64,000 bases of DNA from LMUY01 sp965199555 (GCA_965199555.1 CBDASJ010000009.1:177642-241641), one strand, 5' to 3'; counted from the stretch's first letter, positions 23,656 through 33,657 are shown. A program made the numbers and translations. Notes: generated by a model from the sequence alone, not told the origin.

Positions 23656-24876
23656 TTACGACTTGATCAGGGCGCAGCCCCCTTCGCTCAGCGGCCGGAA
23701 TGCCTCGTCGGCCGGGGTTGTGGCGACCAGCTTCAGCAAGTCCCAGGAGCTGCGGCTTTCCGCCGGGGTCTTGGCCTGCAACAGGTAGGACGGGTGGATT
23801 TTCCGCCCGTCCGCCCGAATCATGCCCTTGCCGAAGCAGTCATCGTCCGTGGGCATCGCCTTCATCCGGGTCACCGCGTCCGCGCCGCTGGCCTTGGCCG
23901 CAGCAATGCCCAGGTCGGACACCGCCTTGAGGTAGTGCAGGGTCGAGGCGTAGCATCCTGCCTGCACCATGTTGGGCCATTGGTTCGGCGTCTTCGGCCG
24001 GACACGCTCGTTGAAGGCGCGGGTGCGGTCGTTCAGATCCCAATAGTAGCTTTCCGTCAGCAACAGGCCCTGCGCCGTATCCAATCCCAAGGCATGCACG
24101 TTGCTGCTGTACATCAGCATGCCCGCGACCTTCATGTGCTCCGTCAGGCCGAACTCGTGGGCCTGCTTGACGCAGTTGATGGTGTCGCCACCGCTATTGG
24201 CCAGGCCGAGCACCTTGGCGCCGCTTGCCTGCGCCTGCACCAGCAGCGCGGAGAAGTCGGTGGTGGCGGGGAACGGGTATTTCACGCTGCCCAGTACCTT
24301 GCCGCCGGCCGCTTCCACGAAGCGGGTGGTGTCGCGCTGGAGCTGCTCGCCGAACACGTAGTCGGCGGTGATGAAGAACCAGGTGTCACCCCCCGCCCGC
24401 ACCATGGCACCCCCGGTCGACCGGGCGAGCATGTAGGTGTCGTACGTCCAGTGCACCGTGTTGGGCGAGCATTGCGATCCGGTGAGGTCCGTGCTGGCCG
24501 CCCCGTTGTTCAGCAGGACCTTGTTCTTCTCCTTGCACACGCTGGCCACGGCCAACGCCACGGAGGAGGTCGGCACGTCCACGATGGCGTCCACGCCGTC
24601 CTGGTCGAACCATTGGCGGGCGATGCCGGCGCCGACATCCGGCTTGTTCTGGTGGTCGGCCACGCGGACGTCCACGGTGAAACCCTTGGCCGCGAACTCC
24701 GCCACGGCCTGGCGCACGCAGACCGCGCTGGTCGGGCCGCCATCGTCGCGGTAGGGGCCGGACTCGTCGTTCAGCACGCCGATGCGCAGGACGGTGCCGG
24801 ACTGGGCCCGGGCGGCGCGCGGCAGAATGGCGGCCGCGGCGGCAGTTGCAGAAAATCCCCGGCGGGTGATGGTCAT
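23656..24876 (-). CDS. Branched-chain-amino-acid-type ABC solute-binding protein
   Basis: The 406-residue protein has a Tat-type leader (ITRRGFSATAAAAAILP, cut after ARAQ) and the two-lobe Peripla_BP_6 fold (LRIGVLNDESGPYRDDGG; WFFITADYVFGEQLQRDTTRFV; HEFGLTEHMKVAGML). This family binds amino acids, urea, amides or aromatic acids outside the membrane. No permease or ATPase gene is nearby, so it is an orphan. The ATG at 24876 is chosen because the leader starts there. Relatives in phototrophs bind p-coumarate-like acids; a link to the adjacent PYP is only a suggestion. Confidence 0.87.
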   Translation of the reverse strand: MTITRRGFSATAAAAAILPRAARAQSGTVLRIGVLNDESGPYRDDGGPTSAVCVRQAVAEFAAKGFTVDVRVADHQNKPDVGAGIARQWFDQDGVDAIVDVPTSSVALAVASVCKEKNKVLLNNGAASTDLTGSQCSPNTVHWTYDTYMLARSTGGAMVRAGGDTWFFITADYVFGEQLQRDTTRFVEAAGGKVLGSVKYPFPATTDFSALLVQAQASGAKVLGLANSGGDTINCVKQAHEFGLTEHMKVAGMLMYSSNVHALGLDTAQGLLLTESYYWDLNDRTRAFNERVRPKTPNQWPNMVQAGCYASTLHYLKAVSDLGIAAAKASGADAVTRMKAMPTDDDCFGKGMIRADGRKIHPSYLLQAKTPAESRSSWDLLKLVATTPADEAFRPLSEGGCALIKS

Positions 24877-24972
24877 GGCTGGCGCACTCCCCTCGTCGCA
24901 CCCACGTTGGCCGGGGCGCGCTGTTGGGGCAGCGTAGCGAGTTTGCCCCGGCCCCGGCAACCTCCGCCGCTG

Positions 24973-25926
24973 CTACGGTCCCGGCGGGAACGCCGCGGCG
25001 ATCCAGGCCGCCGTGCGGCGCAGGCCCTCCATCCAGTCCGTCCGCGGCTGCCAGCCGGTGGCCTGGCGGATGCGGTTGATGTCCAGCACGTTGACCGGCA
25101 CGTCGGCGCGGCGGGCGGGGCGATGCGTCACCGACACCGGGCGGATTTGCAGCGACGCGGACACCGCGTCCACCACCTCCAGCACGGAGCGGCCGATACC
25201 AGAGCCGACGTTCAGCACGGTTTCGGGACCGTCATACTGGCTGGCGACCACCATCGCCTCCGCGAGGTCGCCAACATACAGGAAATCCCGCACCACCTGG
25301 CCATCGCCCCAGATTTCCACCGGGCGGCCGGCCAGCACCGTTTCCAGCAACGCGGCGACCAGGCCCTGGCGGCGGAACGGGCTTTGGAACGGGCCATACG
25401 GATTGGCCACCCGCAGCGTCACCGACTGGGGGCCGCCGAGATGGGCATACAAACGGAGGTACTTCTCCACCATCAGCTTGTTGATGCCGTAGGCGGAGAT
25501 GGGGTCCGTCGCGGCGGCCTCGTCGATCGGGGTGGCGGCGGGCACGCCATAAACCGTGCCGCCGGAGGACACGAAGACGATCTTGCGCACCCCGGCGGCG
25601 CGGCACAGCTCTAGCAACTGGACGGAGGCGACGGTGTTGATTTGCAGGTCGGCGATCGGGTCCTTGTTGGACACTTCGGGATTGGTGCCGCCTAACAGGT
25701 GGAACACGATTTCCGCCCCGTCCACCGCCAAGGCGAGCGCGGCACGGTCCGTGAACTCACCGACGGTGTAGCGCATCGCGGGCAGCGCGTCGGGGAACAA
25801 GGGACGGCGGCCGAAACCGTGCACGCGCGCCCCGGCGGCCGCCAGGCTGCGGCACAGATGGCTGCCGATGAAACCGCCGGCGCCCAGCACCAGGCAGGAG
25901 ACGCCGGAAAGCGGCCGGTCGCTCAC
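24973..25926 (-). CDS. NAD-dependent sugar epimerase/dehydratase
   Basis: This is a 317-residue extended short-chain dehydrogenase acting on nucleotide sugars. The Rossmann motif is GAGGFIGSHL, the catalytic set is Ser in VSSGGTVYG and Y-x-x-x-K in YGINKLMVEK, and RVANPYGPFQ and RDFLYVGDLAEAM complete the UDP-glucose-4-epimerase pattern. The GTG start overlaps the stop of the upstream glycosyltransferase (GTGA), so the two are coupled. It is the last gene of the polysaccharide run 25-32 kb. Likely a 4-epimerase or a related enzyme making a precursor; the exact sugar is unknown. Confidence 0.88.
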   Translation of the reverse strand: MSDRPLSGVSCLVLGAGGFIGSHLCRSLAAAGARVHGFGRRPLFPDALPAMRYTVGEFTDRAALALAVDGAEIVFHLLGGTNPEVSNKDPIADLQINTVASVQLLELCRAAGVRKIVFVSSGGTVYGVPAATPIDEAAATDPISAYGINKLMVEKYLRLYAHLGGPQSVTLRVANPYGPFQSPFRRQGLVAALLETVLAGRPVEIWGDGQVVRDFLYVGDLAEAMVVASQYDGPETVLNVGSGIGRSVLEVVDAVSASLQIRPVSVTHRPARRADVPVNVLDINRIRQATGWQPRTDWMEGLRRTAAWIAAAFPPGP

Positions 25927-27176
25927 CGCGGGGCGGCGAGGAACGCGGCCATCTCGCCCACCATCCGTTCGAAGGTGAAGCGGGCCGCCGACCGGCGCCC
26001 CCCTTCGGCGAGCCGCGCGCGCAAGCCGCCGTCCTGCGCCAGGCGGCGCACGGCCGCCGCGAGCCCGGCCGCATCGCCCTTGGCGAACAGCAGCCCGCTT
26101 TGCCCATCCGCAACGATTTCCGGATTGCCGCCGACACGGGACGCGATCGTGGGAATGCCAAGCGCCAGCGCGTGGATCAGCGTAAGGGAGAAGGGTTCGT
26201 AGAGCGAGGGAAACAGGTAGATGTCGTGGCCGTCGAACAAGGCCGGCAACTGGCTTTCCGGCACGGGCGGCTGCAGCACGATGTCGGCGGCCCTGCCGCT
26301 GTTCGCGATCGCCTGCTCCATCTGCGCGGCGTAGGCCGCATCCTGCGCGTCGCCTACCAAGGTCAACTGCACGCGCCCGACGCCGAACGCGGCCGGGTCC
26401 AGCAGCGACATGGCGGCAATCGCAGTGTCGGCGCCCTTCAGGTCCACGAAGCGCCCGGCGAACAGCAGGCGCAGCATGCCGGGCTGCACCAGCCGCGTCC
26501 GATCCACCGGCGCGGCCGCGGGCGACCTGGCCTGCTTCACGCCGTTGTGGATGACGACGCTCCTGCCGAAGGTACTGCCACCGAGTTGGTAGAAGTCGCG
26601 CATGAAGGTGGCGCCGAAGATCGCCTCGAGCCCAGCCACGGGGCGTTGGACCAGCCGGCGTAGGATGGTCCTAGCCCGCTGCCCGAGGTCCGGCGGCGGT
26701 GGCGGGTGGAACGGCTTGTCGCCATGCACCACCTCGGCGAAGTAATCCCGGACGAAGATCGGGTTGCGCATGACCAGCAGCCAGTTGTCGGTGAGCATCA
26801 CCACCGTGCGGATCGGGCTTTCTTCCAACGCTTGCAGGATGCTCCCGTCCAGGAAGAACAGGTTCCAGGCGAAGACGACATCCGGCCGCACCTCCGCCAG
26901 CACCCGGTGCAGCGTGGCGAGGTTGGACCGGTTGGTCGCGTCCCGCTGCTCCGCGGTGCCGGGATAGGGCGTGTAGATGTCGGGGCCGGTCAGCAGGTCC
27001 CAGTCGCGCAGGATGCGCTGCGCCGGGTAATCGGCGACTTGGCCGCCATAGCGGGTGGTGAGCACCACCATCTCGTGCCCCAAGGCGGCGAGGCCGGCCG
27101 TGACCTCGAAACACAGCCGTTCGTAGCCGCCCACCACGTTGGGCGGATACAGATTGCTCAGCACCAGGATGCGCAT
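25923..27176 (-). CDS. Glycosyltransferase, GT4 type
   Basis: This 417-residue GT-B enzyme has the N-lobe start MRILVLSNLYPPNVVGGYER. The C-lobe has LLFAGRFVDLKGADTAI and the GT4 signature EPFSLTLIHALALGIPTIAS followed by GGNPEIV. The 'E-x7-E' motif is partly changed, with His at the second acid position. The ATG at 27176 overlaps the stop of the preceding gene by one base. It probably transfers a sugar to the growing surface polysaccharide. Donor and acceptor are not predictable. Confidence 0.88.
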   Translation of the reverse strand: MRILVLSNLYPPNVVGGYERLCFEVTAGLAALGHEMVVLTTRYGGQVADYPAQRILRDWDLLTGPDIYTPYPGTAEQRDATNRSNLATLHRVLAEVRPDVVFAWNLFFLDGSILQALEESPIRTVVMLTDNWLLVMRNPIFVRDYFAEVVHGDKPFHPPPPPDLGQRARTILRRLVQRPVAGLEAIFGATFMRDFYQLGGSTFGRSVVIHNGVKQARSPAAAPVDRTRLVQPGMLRLLFAGRFVDLKGADTAIAAMSLLDPAAFGVGRVQLTLVGDAQDAAYAAQMEQAIANSGRAADIVLQPPVPESQLPALFDGHDIYLFPSLYEPFSLTLIHALALGIPTIASRVGGNPEIVADGQSGLLFAKGDAAGLAAAVRRLAQDGGLRARLAEGGRRSAARFTFERMVGEMAAFLAAPR

Positions 27177-28114
27177 CACACCCACCCTTTCACGAGGCCC
27201 TTGAACGCCGCGTCGCTCAGCAACGGGCTGCGGTCCAGCGGGCTGGCGCCGTGGCGGCGCAGATAGGCCATGCAGGGCGGCACGGCGCGGTCCAACTGAT
27301 GCTGGCGGAACACGTCCTGCACCGCCGCGGCCTGGTCCCAGGCGATCGGCGGCGCACCCGCCCGGTCCCACAACACGGTCAGGTAAGCGGCAGCCACCAT
27401 CGCCCACTCCGCGCGGACGGCCGCGTGGTCCTCGCTGATCGTGTTGCTGCCGTGCATGCGGTAGCGCAGCAGCGCCTGGTCCACCCGCGTGATGCGGCGG
27501 CCGAGCGCCAGCGCCCGCAGGAGCCAATCGAGGTCGTGCGCGTAGCGCAGTGCGGCGAATGGCCCGATCGCCGGCAAGGCCGTGCGGCGGAACAGCAGGT
27601 TGGACGTGGTCATGACGAAGTTGGCATTGAGCAAGGCCACGCCTAACGCCGCGCCGGCCTGGTGGAACGCCACGGCCTGCTGATACCAGGCGTTCTCGGC
27701 CGGGGCGCCGTCGCCGTCCATGAACTCCAGCCCGGACACCGCGATGTCCGCCGCGTTGTCGGCCTGCAACGCCGCCACCAGGGTGGTCAAGCGGTCGGGC
27801 AGAAAGGCGTCGTCCGAGTTCAGGATCGCCAGGAACTCGCCGGTGCACAGCGCCAGCGCGGCATTGATCGCGGCGTGGGCGCCCGCGTTGGCCTGGCGCT
27901 CGAACCGGATGCGGGCATCCTGCCGGGCCAGCTCCTCCATCACCCCGGCGGATTCGTCGGTCGAGCCGTCGTCAAGCACGACGAGTTCCTTTACGATGCT
28001 GCCCTGCGCCAGGACGCTCCGCACCGCCTCCCCGATAAAGCCGGCATGGTTGTACAGCGGCACCACCACGGACACGCGGGGCGCTTCCGGCCGCCGCCAC
28101 CACGACAGGGCCAT
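27176..28114 (-). CDS. Glycosyltransferase family 2
   Basis: The 312-residue protein has the GT-A core: SVVVPLYNHAGFIGEAV, the nucleotide-binding LVVLDDGSTDES, and the DxD-like ILNSDDAFLPDRL. A C-terminal helical part (DLDWLLRALALGRRIT) follows. Such enzymes add one sugar at the cytoplasmic face. It sits between the large multidomain glycosyltransferase (one base away) and a GT4 enzyme, all on one strand and tightly packed. Confidence 0.9.
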   Translation of the reverse strand: MALSWWRRPEAPRVSVVVPLYNHAGFIGEAVRSVLAQGSIVKELVVLDDGSTDESAGVMEELARQDARIRFERQANAGAHAAINAALALCTGEFLAILNSDDAFLPDRLTTLVAALQADNAADIAVSGLEFMDGDGAPAENAWYQQAVAFHQAGAALGVALLNANFVMTTSNLLFRRTALPAIGPFAALRYAHDLDWLLRALALGRRITRVDQALLRYRMHGSNTISEDHAAVRAEWAMVAAAYLTVLWDRAGAPPIAWDQAAAVQDVFRQHQLDRAVPPCMAYLRRHGASPLDRSPLLSDAAFKGLVKGWV

Positions 28115-28115
28115 G

Positions 28116-31100
28116 CTACAGGCTGCGCGCGGCGAGGCGGCGGACGAGGCCGGGGGCCGTCCGCGTCATCATCGGCGCCGGGTCGTCCCGCGTGGCGATC
28201 GCGGCGGGGCCGCTCAGCACCACCCCGTGCTCCGCCACGAACTGGCTGAGCGCCGCGGGGCTGGTGACCTCCACGACGGTGGCGGTGTCGAACATCAGCG
28301 CGGGTTGGGCGATCTTCACCCAGCTATGGCCACTGCGCTCGCAACTGTAGAAATACAACCGCTCGATGGCGTGGGCGGGCGTGTGGTCGAGCTGCTCGCC
28401 TTCGGCGGGGAAGTCCTCGATGGACAGCTTCAGGTCCAGCAACGGCCGCAACGCCGCCGGGCGGGCCCAGAACATGGAGCCGGACGGGAAGTCCAGCGCC
28501 CGCCGCGGCGACAAGGCAAGGCCCATGCGGGACGCCAGCGCGCTCGCCGCCTCGAAATTGCCGTTCCAACCAAGCCAGCGCCGCACCGACTCGAAGTGCT
28601 GCGGCGCGACCATGCCCAGATCGGGCAGCCGGGCGAAGGCGTCCAGCACGCTGCGGACGATTTCCGGCGAGCCGAGCAGTGTTTCGAACAGATAGGACCG
28701 CCACGGCGCCAGGAAGGCCGCATGGTCCGAGACCTTCGAGTGCAGATGCAGCACCAGATCGTATCGTTCATACGCGTCCGCGAAGCCGACGAGCTTCGGC
28801 GCGATGTCCCGCCCGCGATTGGGCGTGACGCGCACCTCGACCTGACCGCGGTCCCACGCCGCAAACGCCGTTTGCAACGTGGCCTGCTTGTCCGCGGTGT
28901 CGGTGGACAGCAGCAGGTCGGCCTGACCGGGCAGGTTGCGGCAGTAGAACAGCACCTCCTGCGCCACGGCGGTGTGAAACATGTGGCAGATCACCGCCAC
29001 CCGGAATTGCGAGGCGGGCGGCACGTAGCCGAAGGGAACGGCGACGCTCCAATCCCGCGCCGCCGGGCGGCTGGTATGCGGTTCCACGGCAGGAAGGGCA
29101 ACGGCGGGCGGCTTCGGTGCGTCCTTATCCTCGGGGTTTGGCTCCGGTTGCCGATGCACGATCTTGAGGCCCGACAGGATCGCACGCACGGTGGCGGTGA
29201 AGGCTTCCGGGGCGCAGTCCTGCTTCGCCCGGGCCAGCGCGGCGCTGCGGATCGCTTCCCACAATGCCGGATCACCGTAGAGCCGGGCACAGGCGGCGGC
29301 GAAGGCGTTGGGCTCGTCGGCCACCAGCAACTCGACCCCGTCCGTCCAGCCGAGTTGCCCGGCGATCAGGCTGGTGACGACCATGGGAATGCCGAGCATC
29401 GCGGCCTGATGCACCTTGTGCGGAATGCCCGCGGCGAGCCGCGTCGGCACCACCATGACGCGGGCGCGGGCGAGGGCGGGCGGCAGTTCGTCCACCATGC
29501 CCATGATGTCCAGCGTGTCGCCGGCCATCGCCTCGACCGTCTTCGCCTTGGTTTGGCCGATAAGGGTAAGCCGAAACTCCGGCTTGCCCAGCGCCTGGCG
29601 CAACGACGGCAGGATGGCGCTGGCGAACCAGCGCACGGCATCCGCGTTCGGTGCGTCCTCCTGCTGGATCGCGCCGAGGAAGACGATCTGGTCGCGTTCC
29701 GCATAGCCGGTGGGAATGGGTTGGTCGTCCAGCGCGTGCCCCAGCAGATGCACCTGCCGGGCGCCGTAATCCTCCAGCGTGGCCTGCTCCGCGGCGGAAA
29801 CGGAGATAACCGCGTCGGCCGTGCGGGTCAGCGACACCTCCGTCGCGACCATGAGGTGGCGCTCGGGGTCGGTAACGGGCGCCCCTTCCGCCGCCCGGCG
29901 TTGCAGCGTCCGCGTGACGAACAGCGCTTCCGCGTCGTACAACAGGGCGGCGCCGCCCAGCAACGAACGCTCCGGCCCGACCGCCTTGAGGAACGCTTCC
30001 ATGTTCTGCGGCCGGCAAACCAGGATCGCGTCGAACTGCCGCGGCCGCGCCACGAGGTAATCGCGCAGTTGCGGCGCTTCCGCGCGGATCAGCACCTCGA
30101 TCCGCTTGTCCAGCGCCTTGCGGACGCCATGCCAATCCTCCCGGTGGCGAAACATCGGAAAGAACGTCACCGCGGCGCCGGCCGCCACCAACTCGTGCAG
30201 CAGCCGGTTGGACCGGGGATAGCCGGTGCCTAACTCCACCTTCGGGATGCGGTCCTCCAGCACGAGCACCCGGGGGGATGTGGACCGGGCCACGCGCGCG
30301 GCGAACACGTTCAGCGGGCTGGCGGGAAACTGGCGCGACAGCCAGGCGTGGTGCTGCGCCACGAAGATGGCGTGGTTGGCGGCCTGTTGGCGCAGGGCGT
30401 CGCCCGCCTGTGTCGAACTGCCGAACTCGTAATGCACGATCGCGGCGTCGGGCTCGTAGACCACGCGAAAGCCGGCTTCCCACAGCCGCACGCAGTAATC
30501 CGTTTCTTCGTAATAGGCCGGGGCGAAACGTTCGTCCAAGCCGCCCATGTCGCGGAACACCGCCGCAGGCGTCAGCAGAAACGCGCCGGAGCAGTAATCG
30601 ACGTCCCGCTGGAACATCACGTCGGGGCTGTTGGGATCCTCCCCGCGCCCGTAGCCGGAACAAGCGCCGTCGCGCCAGATGATGGAGCCGGCTTCCTGCA
30701 AGGTGCCGTCCGGCAGGATGATGCGGCCGCCGACGGCGCCGATGGCCGGGTCGGAGTCGAGGGTTCGCAGCGCCGAAGCCAAGGCGCCCGGCAGCAACTG
30801 CGCATCGTTGTTCAGCAGCAGGACCGTCCGGCCGCGTGCCGACCGCGCGGCCAGGTTCACCGCCTTGAGGAAGTGCAGGTTCACGGTGCCGCGCAGGATC
30901 GTTGCACCATCCAGCCGACCCAGCAGGGCGTCCGTCTCGTCGGTGGACGCGTTGTCGACGAGCAGGACCTCCACCCCGAACGCCGCGGTTGCCAGCGTTT
31001 CCACGATCGAGCTGAGGCACGCGAAGGTCAGCTCCGCCTGGTTGAACAGCACCAGGATGATGCTGACGTCGGGCTGCTCGGCCCGCGGCAGTTGCAGCCG

Positions 31101-32483
31101 GTCCGATCCATCCAGGAACGCCCGCAGCCGCGCCGCCAGCAGGGCGCGCATGGCCTGCTTCAGCGGCGCCATCGCCGTCATGGCGTCAACCACCTGCGGC
31201 TCCGCGGCCGCCGCAACCGGCGCGGCCGCGGGCGCAGGCGGTGCGACCGGCAAGGGCGGCGGCGTGGCGCTGTTGCCGCGCAGCAGGCGAACCGCCACGC
31301 GCAACGGCCGCGTCACCTTCCAGGAGGTGGAGTTGACGTAACGCTGCGCCACCTCCGCCATGGCGGAGGCGTTGCCGGCGCGCAGGGCGTCGCGGTCGGC
31401 GTTGATGCCAGCGATGGCAGCCTCGTAGCCCCCCTGCATTTCCCCGCGCACCCGGCGCTCCTCCCGCGTGAGGAACTCCTGATGGCGCAAATCGCCCATC
31501 AACTGCTCCGCCAGGGCGTCGCGGGTGGCGATCAACTCGTCGCGGAGCGCCAGGGCCTGTTCCCGCCCGGCTGCCACGTCGGCGGTGAAAACGACCAGGG
31601 CGTCCTTGGCGGCGATGATTTCGCGCTGGGAGGCGATCAGCGCGTCGCGCCAGGCCAGGTTGCCGCGCTGCGATTCAGCGCTCGCAGCCTGGACCTGGGC
31701 TTGGGCCTGGACTTTGGCCTCGGCCTCGGCAATCGCCCTTTCGACCTGGTCGTGCAACACCAGGAGCTGAGCCTGGCGCTGAAACGCCTCGCCCCGCGCC
31801 GCCACCCGCCGCCGGAACGCCCCCGCCGTCGCCGGGTCTTGCGTCGACGCGAACAGCGCCCGCATCAGCGGCGACTGGTCGGGGCCGACCCCCAGCACGC
31901 CGAGCCCATTGGAATGGTCGAACTCGAAGGCGGGGAAGCGTTCCGCCATCTCACGCCAGAACCGCCACACGCCGAACTCGCGCTCGCGCACGTTGGTGTC
32001 GTGGAACACCACCACCGCGCGGGACGACAGCGCGCCCTGCCAGGCTTCGAAGTCGTGCCTTACGGCGTCGTAGGTGTGCAGCCCGTCAATGTGCAGCAGG
32101 TCGATCCCGCCATCCGGGAAATAGCCGCGGGCATCATCGAAACTCGTGCGCAGCAGCGTCGAGAACTGGCCGAAATGCGCCTTGTTGAAGGCGGCAACGT
32201 CGGCGAACACCTCCCCGCCATACGTCCCGGCATGCTCATCCCCCTGCCAGGTATCCACCGCGTAGGCGCGGCCGGCCGGTGCGAAGGCGGCCATGGCCTG
32301 GCAGAACGCGAAGTAGGAGTTGCCGGAATGCGTCCCCAACTCCACGAACGTGCCGGGACGCGCCGCCTTCACGAGCCAGAAGGCGAACGACAGATGCCCG
32401 GCCCAGGCATCGGGCGGAACGATGCGGACTGGTTCCCAGGCCTGCTCGTCGCCCAAATCCAACTCTAGCAGCCTGTCCACCAT
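28116..32483 (-). CDS. Large multidomain protein: methyltransferase, coiled coil, GT2, GT4 and RgpF-like domains
   Basis: This 1455-residue protein has five parts in order. Residues about 1-210 are a class I methyltransferase of the Methyltransf_24 type (FVELGTHSGNSYFAF; DLLHIDGLHTYDAVRHDF). About 230-360 is an Ala/Glu/Gln-rich coiled coil. About 475-735 is a GT2 domain (SIILVLFNQAELTFACL; VDNASTDETDALL; LLLNNDAQLL). About 745-1110 is a GT-B/GT4 domain (VFLGAIQQEDAPNADAVRWF; RLAAGIPHKVHQAAMLGIP). About 1160-1400 is a rhamnan-synthesis F-like domain (VTPNRGRDIAPKLVGFAD; LVLHLHSKVSDH). Fusions of this kind assemble repeating O-antigen or capsule units. It is the largest gene here and heads the downstream glycosyltransferase run. 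Confidence 0.9.
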   Translation of the reverse strand: MVDRLLELDLGDEQAWEPVRIVPPDAWAGHLSFAFWLVKAARPGTFVELGTHSGNSYFAFCQAMAAFAPAGRAYAVDTWQGDEHAGTYGGEVFADVAAFNKAHFGQFSTLLRTSFDDARGYFPDGGIDLLHIDGLHTYDAVRHDFEAWQGALSSRAVVVFHDTNVREREFGVWRFWREMAERFPAFEFDHSNGLGVLGVGPDQSPLMRALFASTQDPATAGAFRRRVAARGEAFQRQAQLLVLHDQVERAIAEAEAKVQAQAQVQAASAESQRGNLAWRDALIASQREIIAAKDALVVFTADVAAGREQALALRDELIATRDALAEQLMGDLRHQEFLTREERRVRGEMQGGYEAAIAGINADRDALRAGNASAMAEVAQRYVNSTSWKVTRPLRVAVRLLRGNSATPPPLPVAPPAPAAAPVAAAAEPQVVDAMTAMAPLKQAMRALLAARLRAFLDGSDRLQLPRAEQPDVSIILVLFNQAELTFACLSSIVETLATAAFGVEVLLVDNASTDETDALLGRLDGATILRGTVNLHFLKAVNLAARSARGRTVLLLNNDAQLLPGALASALRTLDSDPAIGAVGGRIILPDGTLQEAGSIIWRDGACSGYGRGEDPNSPDVMFQRDVDYCSGAFLLTPAAVFRDMGGLDERFAPAYYEETDYCVRLWEAGFRVVYEPDAAIVHYEFGSSTQAGDALRQQAANHAIFVAQHHAWLSRQFPASPLNVFAARVARSTSPRVLVLEDRIPKVELGTGYPRSNRLLHELVAAGAAVTFFPMFRHREDWHGVRKALDKRIEVLIRAEAPQLRDYLVARPRQFDAILVCRPQNMEAFLKAVGPERSLLGGAALLYDAEALFVTRTLQRRAAEGAPVTDPERHLMVATEVSLTRTADAVISVSAAEQATLEDYGARQVHLLGHALDDQPIPTGYAERDQIVFLGAIQQEDAPNADAVRWFASAILPSLRQALGKPEFRLTLIGQTKAKTVEAMAGDTLDIMGMVDELPPALARARVMVVPTRLAAGIPHKVHQAAMLGIPMVVTSLIAGQLGWTDGVELLVADEPNAFAAACARLYGDPALWEAIRSAALARAKQDCAPEAFTATVRAILSGLKIVHRQPEPNPEDKDAPKPPAVALPAVEPHTSRPAARDWSVAVPFGYVPPASQFRVAVICHMFHTAVAQEVLFYCRNLPGQADLLLSTDTADKQATLQTAFAAWDRGQVEVRVTPNRGRDIAPKLVGFADAYERYDLVLHLHSKVSDHAAFLAPWRSYLFETLLGSPEIVRSVLDAFARLPDLGMVAPQHFESVRRWLGWNGNFEAASALASRMGLALSPRRALDFPSGSMFWARPAALRPLLDLKLSIEDFPAEGEQLDHTPAHAIERLYFYSCERSGHSWVKIAQPALMFDTATVVEVTSPAALSQFVAEHGVVLSGPAAIATRDDPAPMMTRTAPGLVRRLAARSL

Positions 32484-32574
32484 ACCGCCGCACCTTTGTT
32501 CTCACCCGCCAGGCAGGTCCGGCCAGATATCGCGCCCGCTCCGATTGATCAAACGGCCCCGGGGAGCCTGCCCG

Positions 32575-33531
32575 TCACGAAGGCGGACAGATAAGTCGCC
32601 CTTCCTGCCGGCCGTTCTCGCGATAATGGGCGTAGGCGGACGCGCACCGGCCCGCCTGCACGGCCTGTGCGACGTCCGGATAGGTGTGCAGGTAGAAGGC
32701 CGCGTCGAAGCGGATCAGCACGTCGTCATACGCCGCGACGGATGCCCGGGCGGCCACGACAGCGTGCTCGTCCGGGTCGCTCGATTGGGCAGGGAACAGC
32801 CGGCGTAACCCACGAGTCTGCCGGAGTACCACCACGTCCTGGTGGGCGTCCCAAGCCCGCTCCCGATACGAGACCAGGGTCAGGCCGTTGTCCGAAGCAG
32901 CCTGCCGCCACCAGGCCCGGTCGGTCAGCGAAATGCCGTATCCATCGTCATCGCCATACCCGCTATGGCCGTAGCCGACCTGCTTATAGGCGTCGAGAAC
33001 GCGGGCAATGGCGCGGGGCTGCAAGCCATAGCCCCAGTCCTTCAAGGCCGTCGCAATGGATGGGCCATGCGAGGTGACGACCAGCACCGCGTTGCGCGCC
33101 AAGCAAGCCGCGATGCTGTGGAGGAACGCCCGGGATTGCGCTTCGCTGAGATGGGTCAACAGCGACCCGACCCAGACCAGGTCGTATTTCTCGCCGAGCC
33201 GCAGCTCCGCAAGATCGTCCACCGAGTAGATCGGACGTGCATCGAACTGCGCTGCGGCGAAGTCGACGCCGGGGCGATCCAGGTCACAAACGCTGATCTG
33301 CGCCGCGGGATAGCGCGCGCGCAACACGCGCGTCACCCGGCCGAAGCCACAAGGCAGGTCCAGGATCCTGGCCGGCGTGCGGCCTTGCAAGGCCGCCTCG
33401 ACACAGTCAAGCGCGGACAAGCCCACGGACAAATAGTGGTCCGACCGCCCGTCGAACATCGTGTCGCCATCCGCGACTTCGGTCCGCATCGTCGCCAGGG
33501 GGAAGTCGGGTGGGGTGACAAGTGCCTTCAC
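32575..33531 (-). CDS. SAM-dependent methyltransferase with glycosyltransferase-associated tail
   Basis: About 318 residues. The methyltransferase core has ILDLPCGFGRVTRVLRARYP (motif I), VCDLDRPGV and YDLVWVGSLLTHLSE. The last 45 residues (FDAAFYLHTYPDVAQAVQAG, then YAHYRENGRQEGR) are the 'Y-L-x-x-Y-P-D-V' module often attached to glycosyltransferases in alphaproteobacteria. A GTG at 33531 is chosen because AAGGA lies seven bases upstream; a TTG at 33564 has no such site. It is divergent from a GT2 gene. It probably methylates a sugar or caps a polysaccharide chain. Confidence 0.82.
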   Translation of the reverse strand: MKALVTPPDFPLATMRTEVADGDTMFDGRSDHYLSVGLSALDCVEAALQGRTPARILDLPCGFGRVTRVLRARYPAAQISVCDLDRPGVDFAAAQFDARPIYSVDDLAELRLGEKYDLVWVGSLLTHLSEAQSRAFLHSIAACLARNAVLVVTSHGPSIATALKDWGYGLQPRAIARVLDAYKQVGYGHSGYGDDDGYGISLTDRAWWRQAASDNGLTLVSYRERAWDAHQDVVVLRQTRGLRRLFPAQSSDPDEHAVVAARASVAAYDDVLIRFDAAFYLHTYPDVAQAVQAGRCASAYAHYRENGRQEGRLICPPS

Positions 33532-33657
33532 GACGATGTCCTTGTTTAAGACCGGCCTTCCCAAGGCCGCCCTGCCGCGTTTGCTCCGTCCACCCGTACG
33601 CCCTAGATGGTGCGCTACTGGCTGCGTTCCGACACTGGCTTTGCAAGGAAACCCGTT

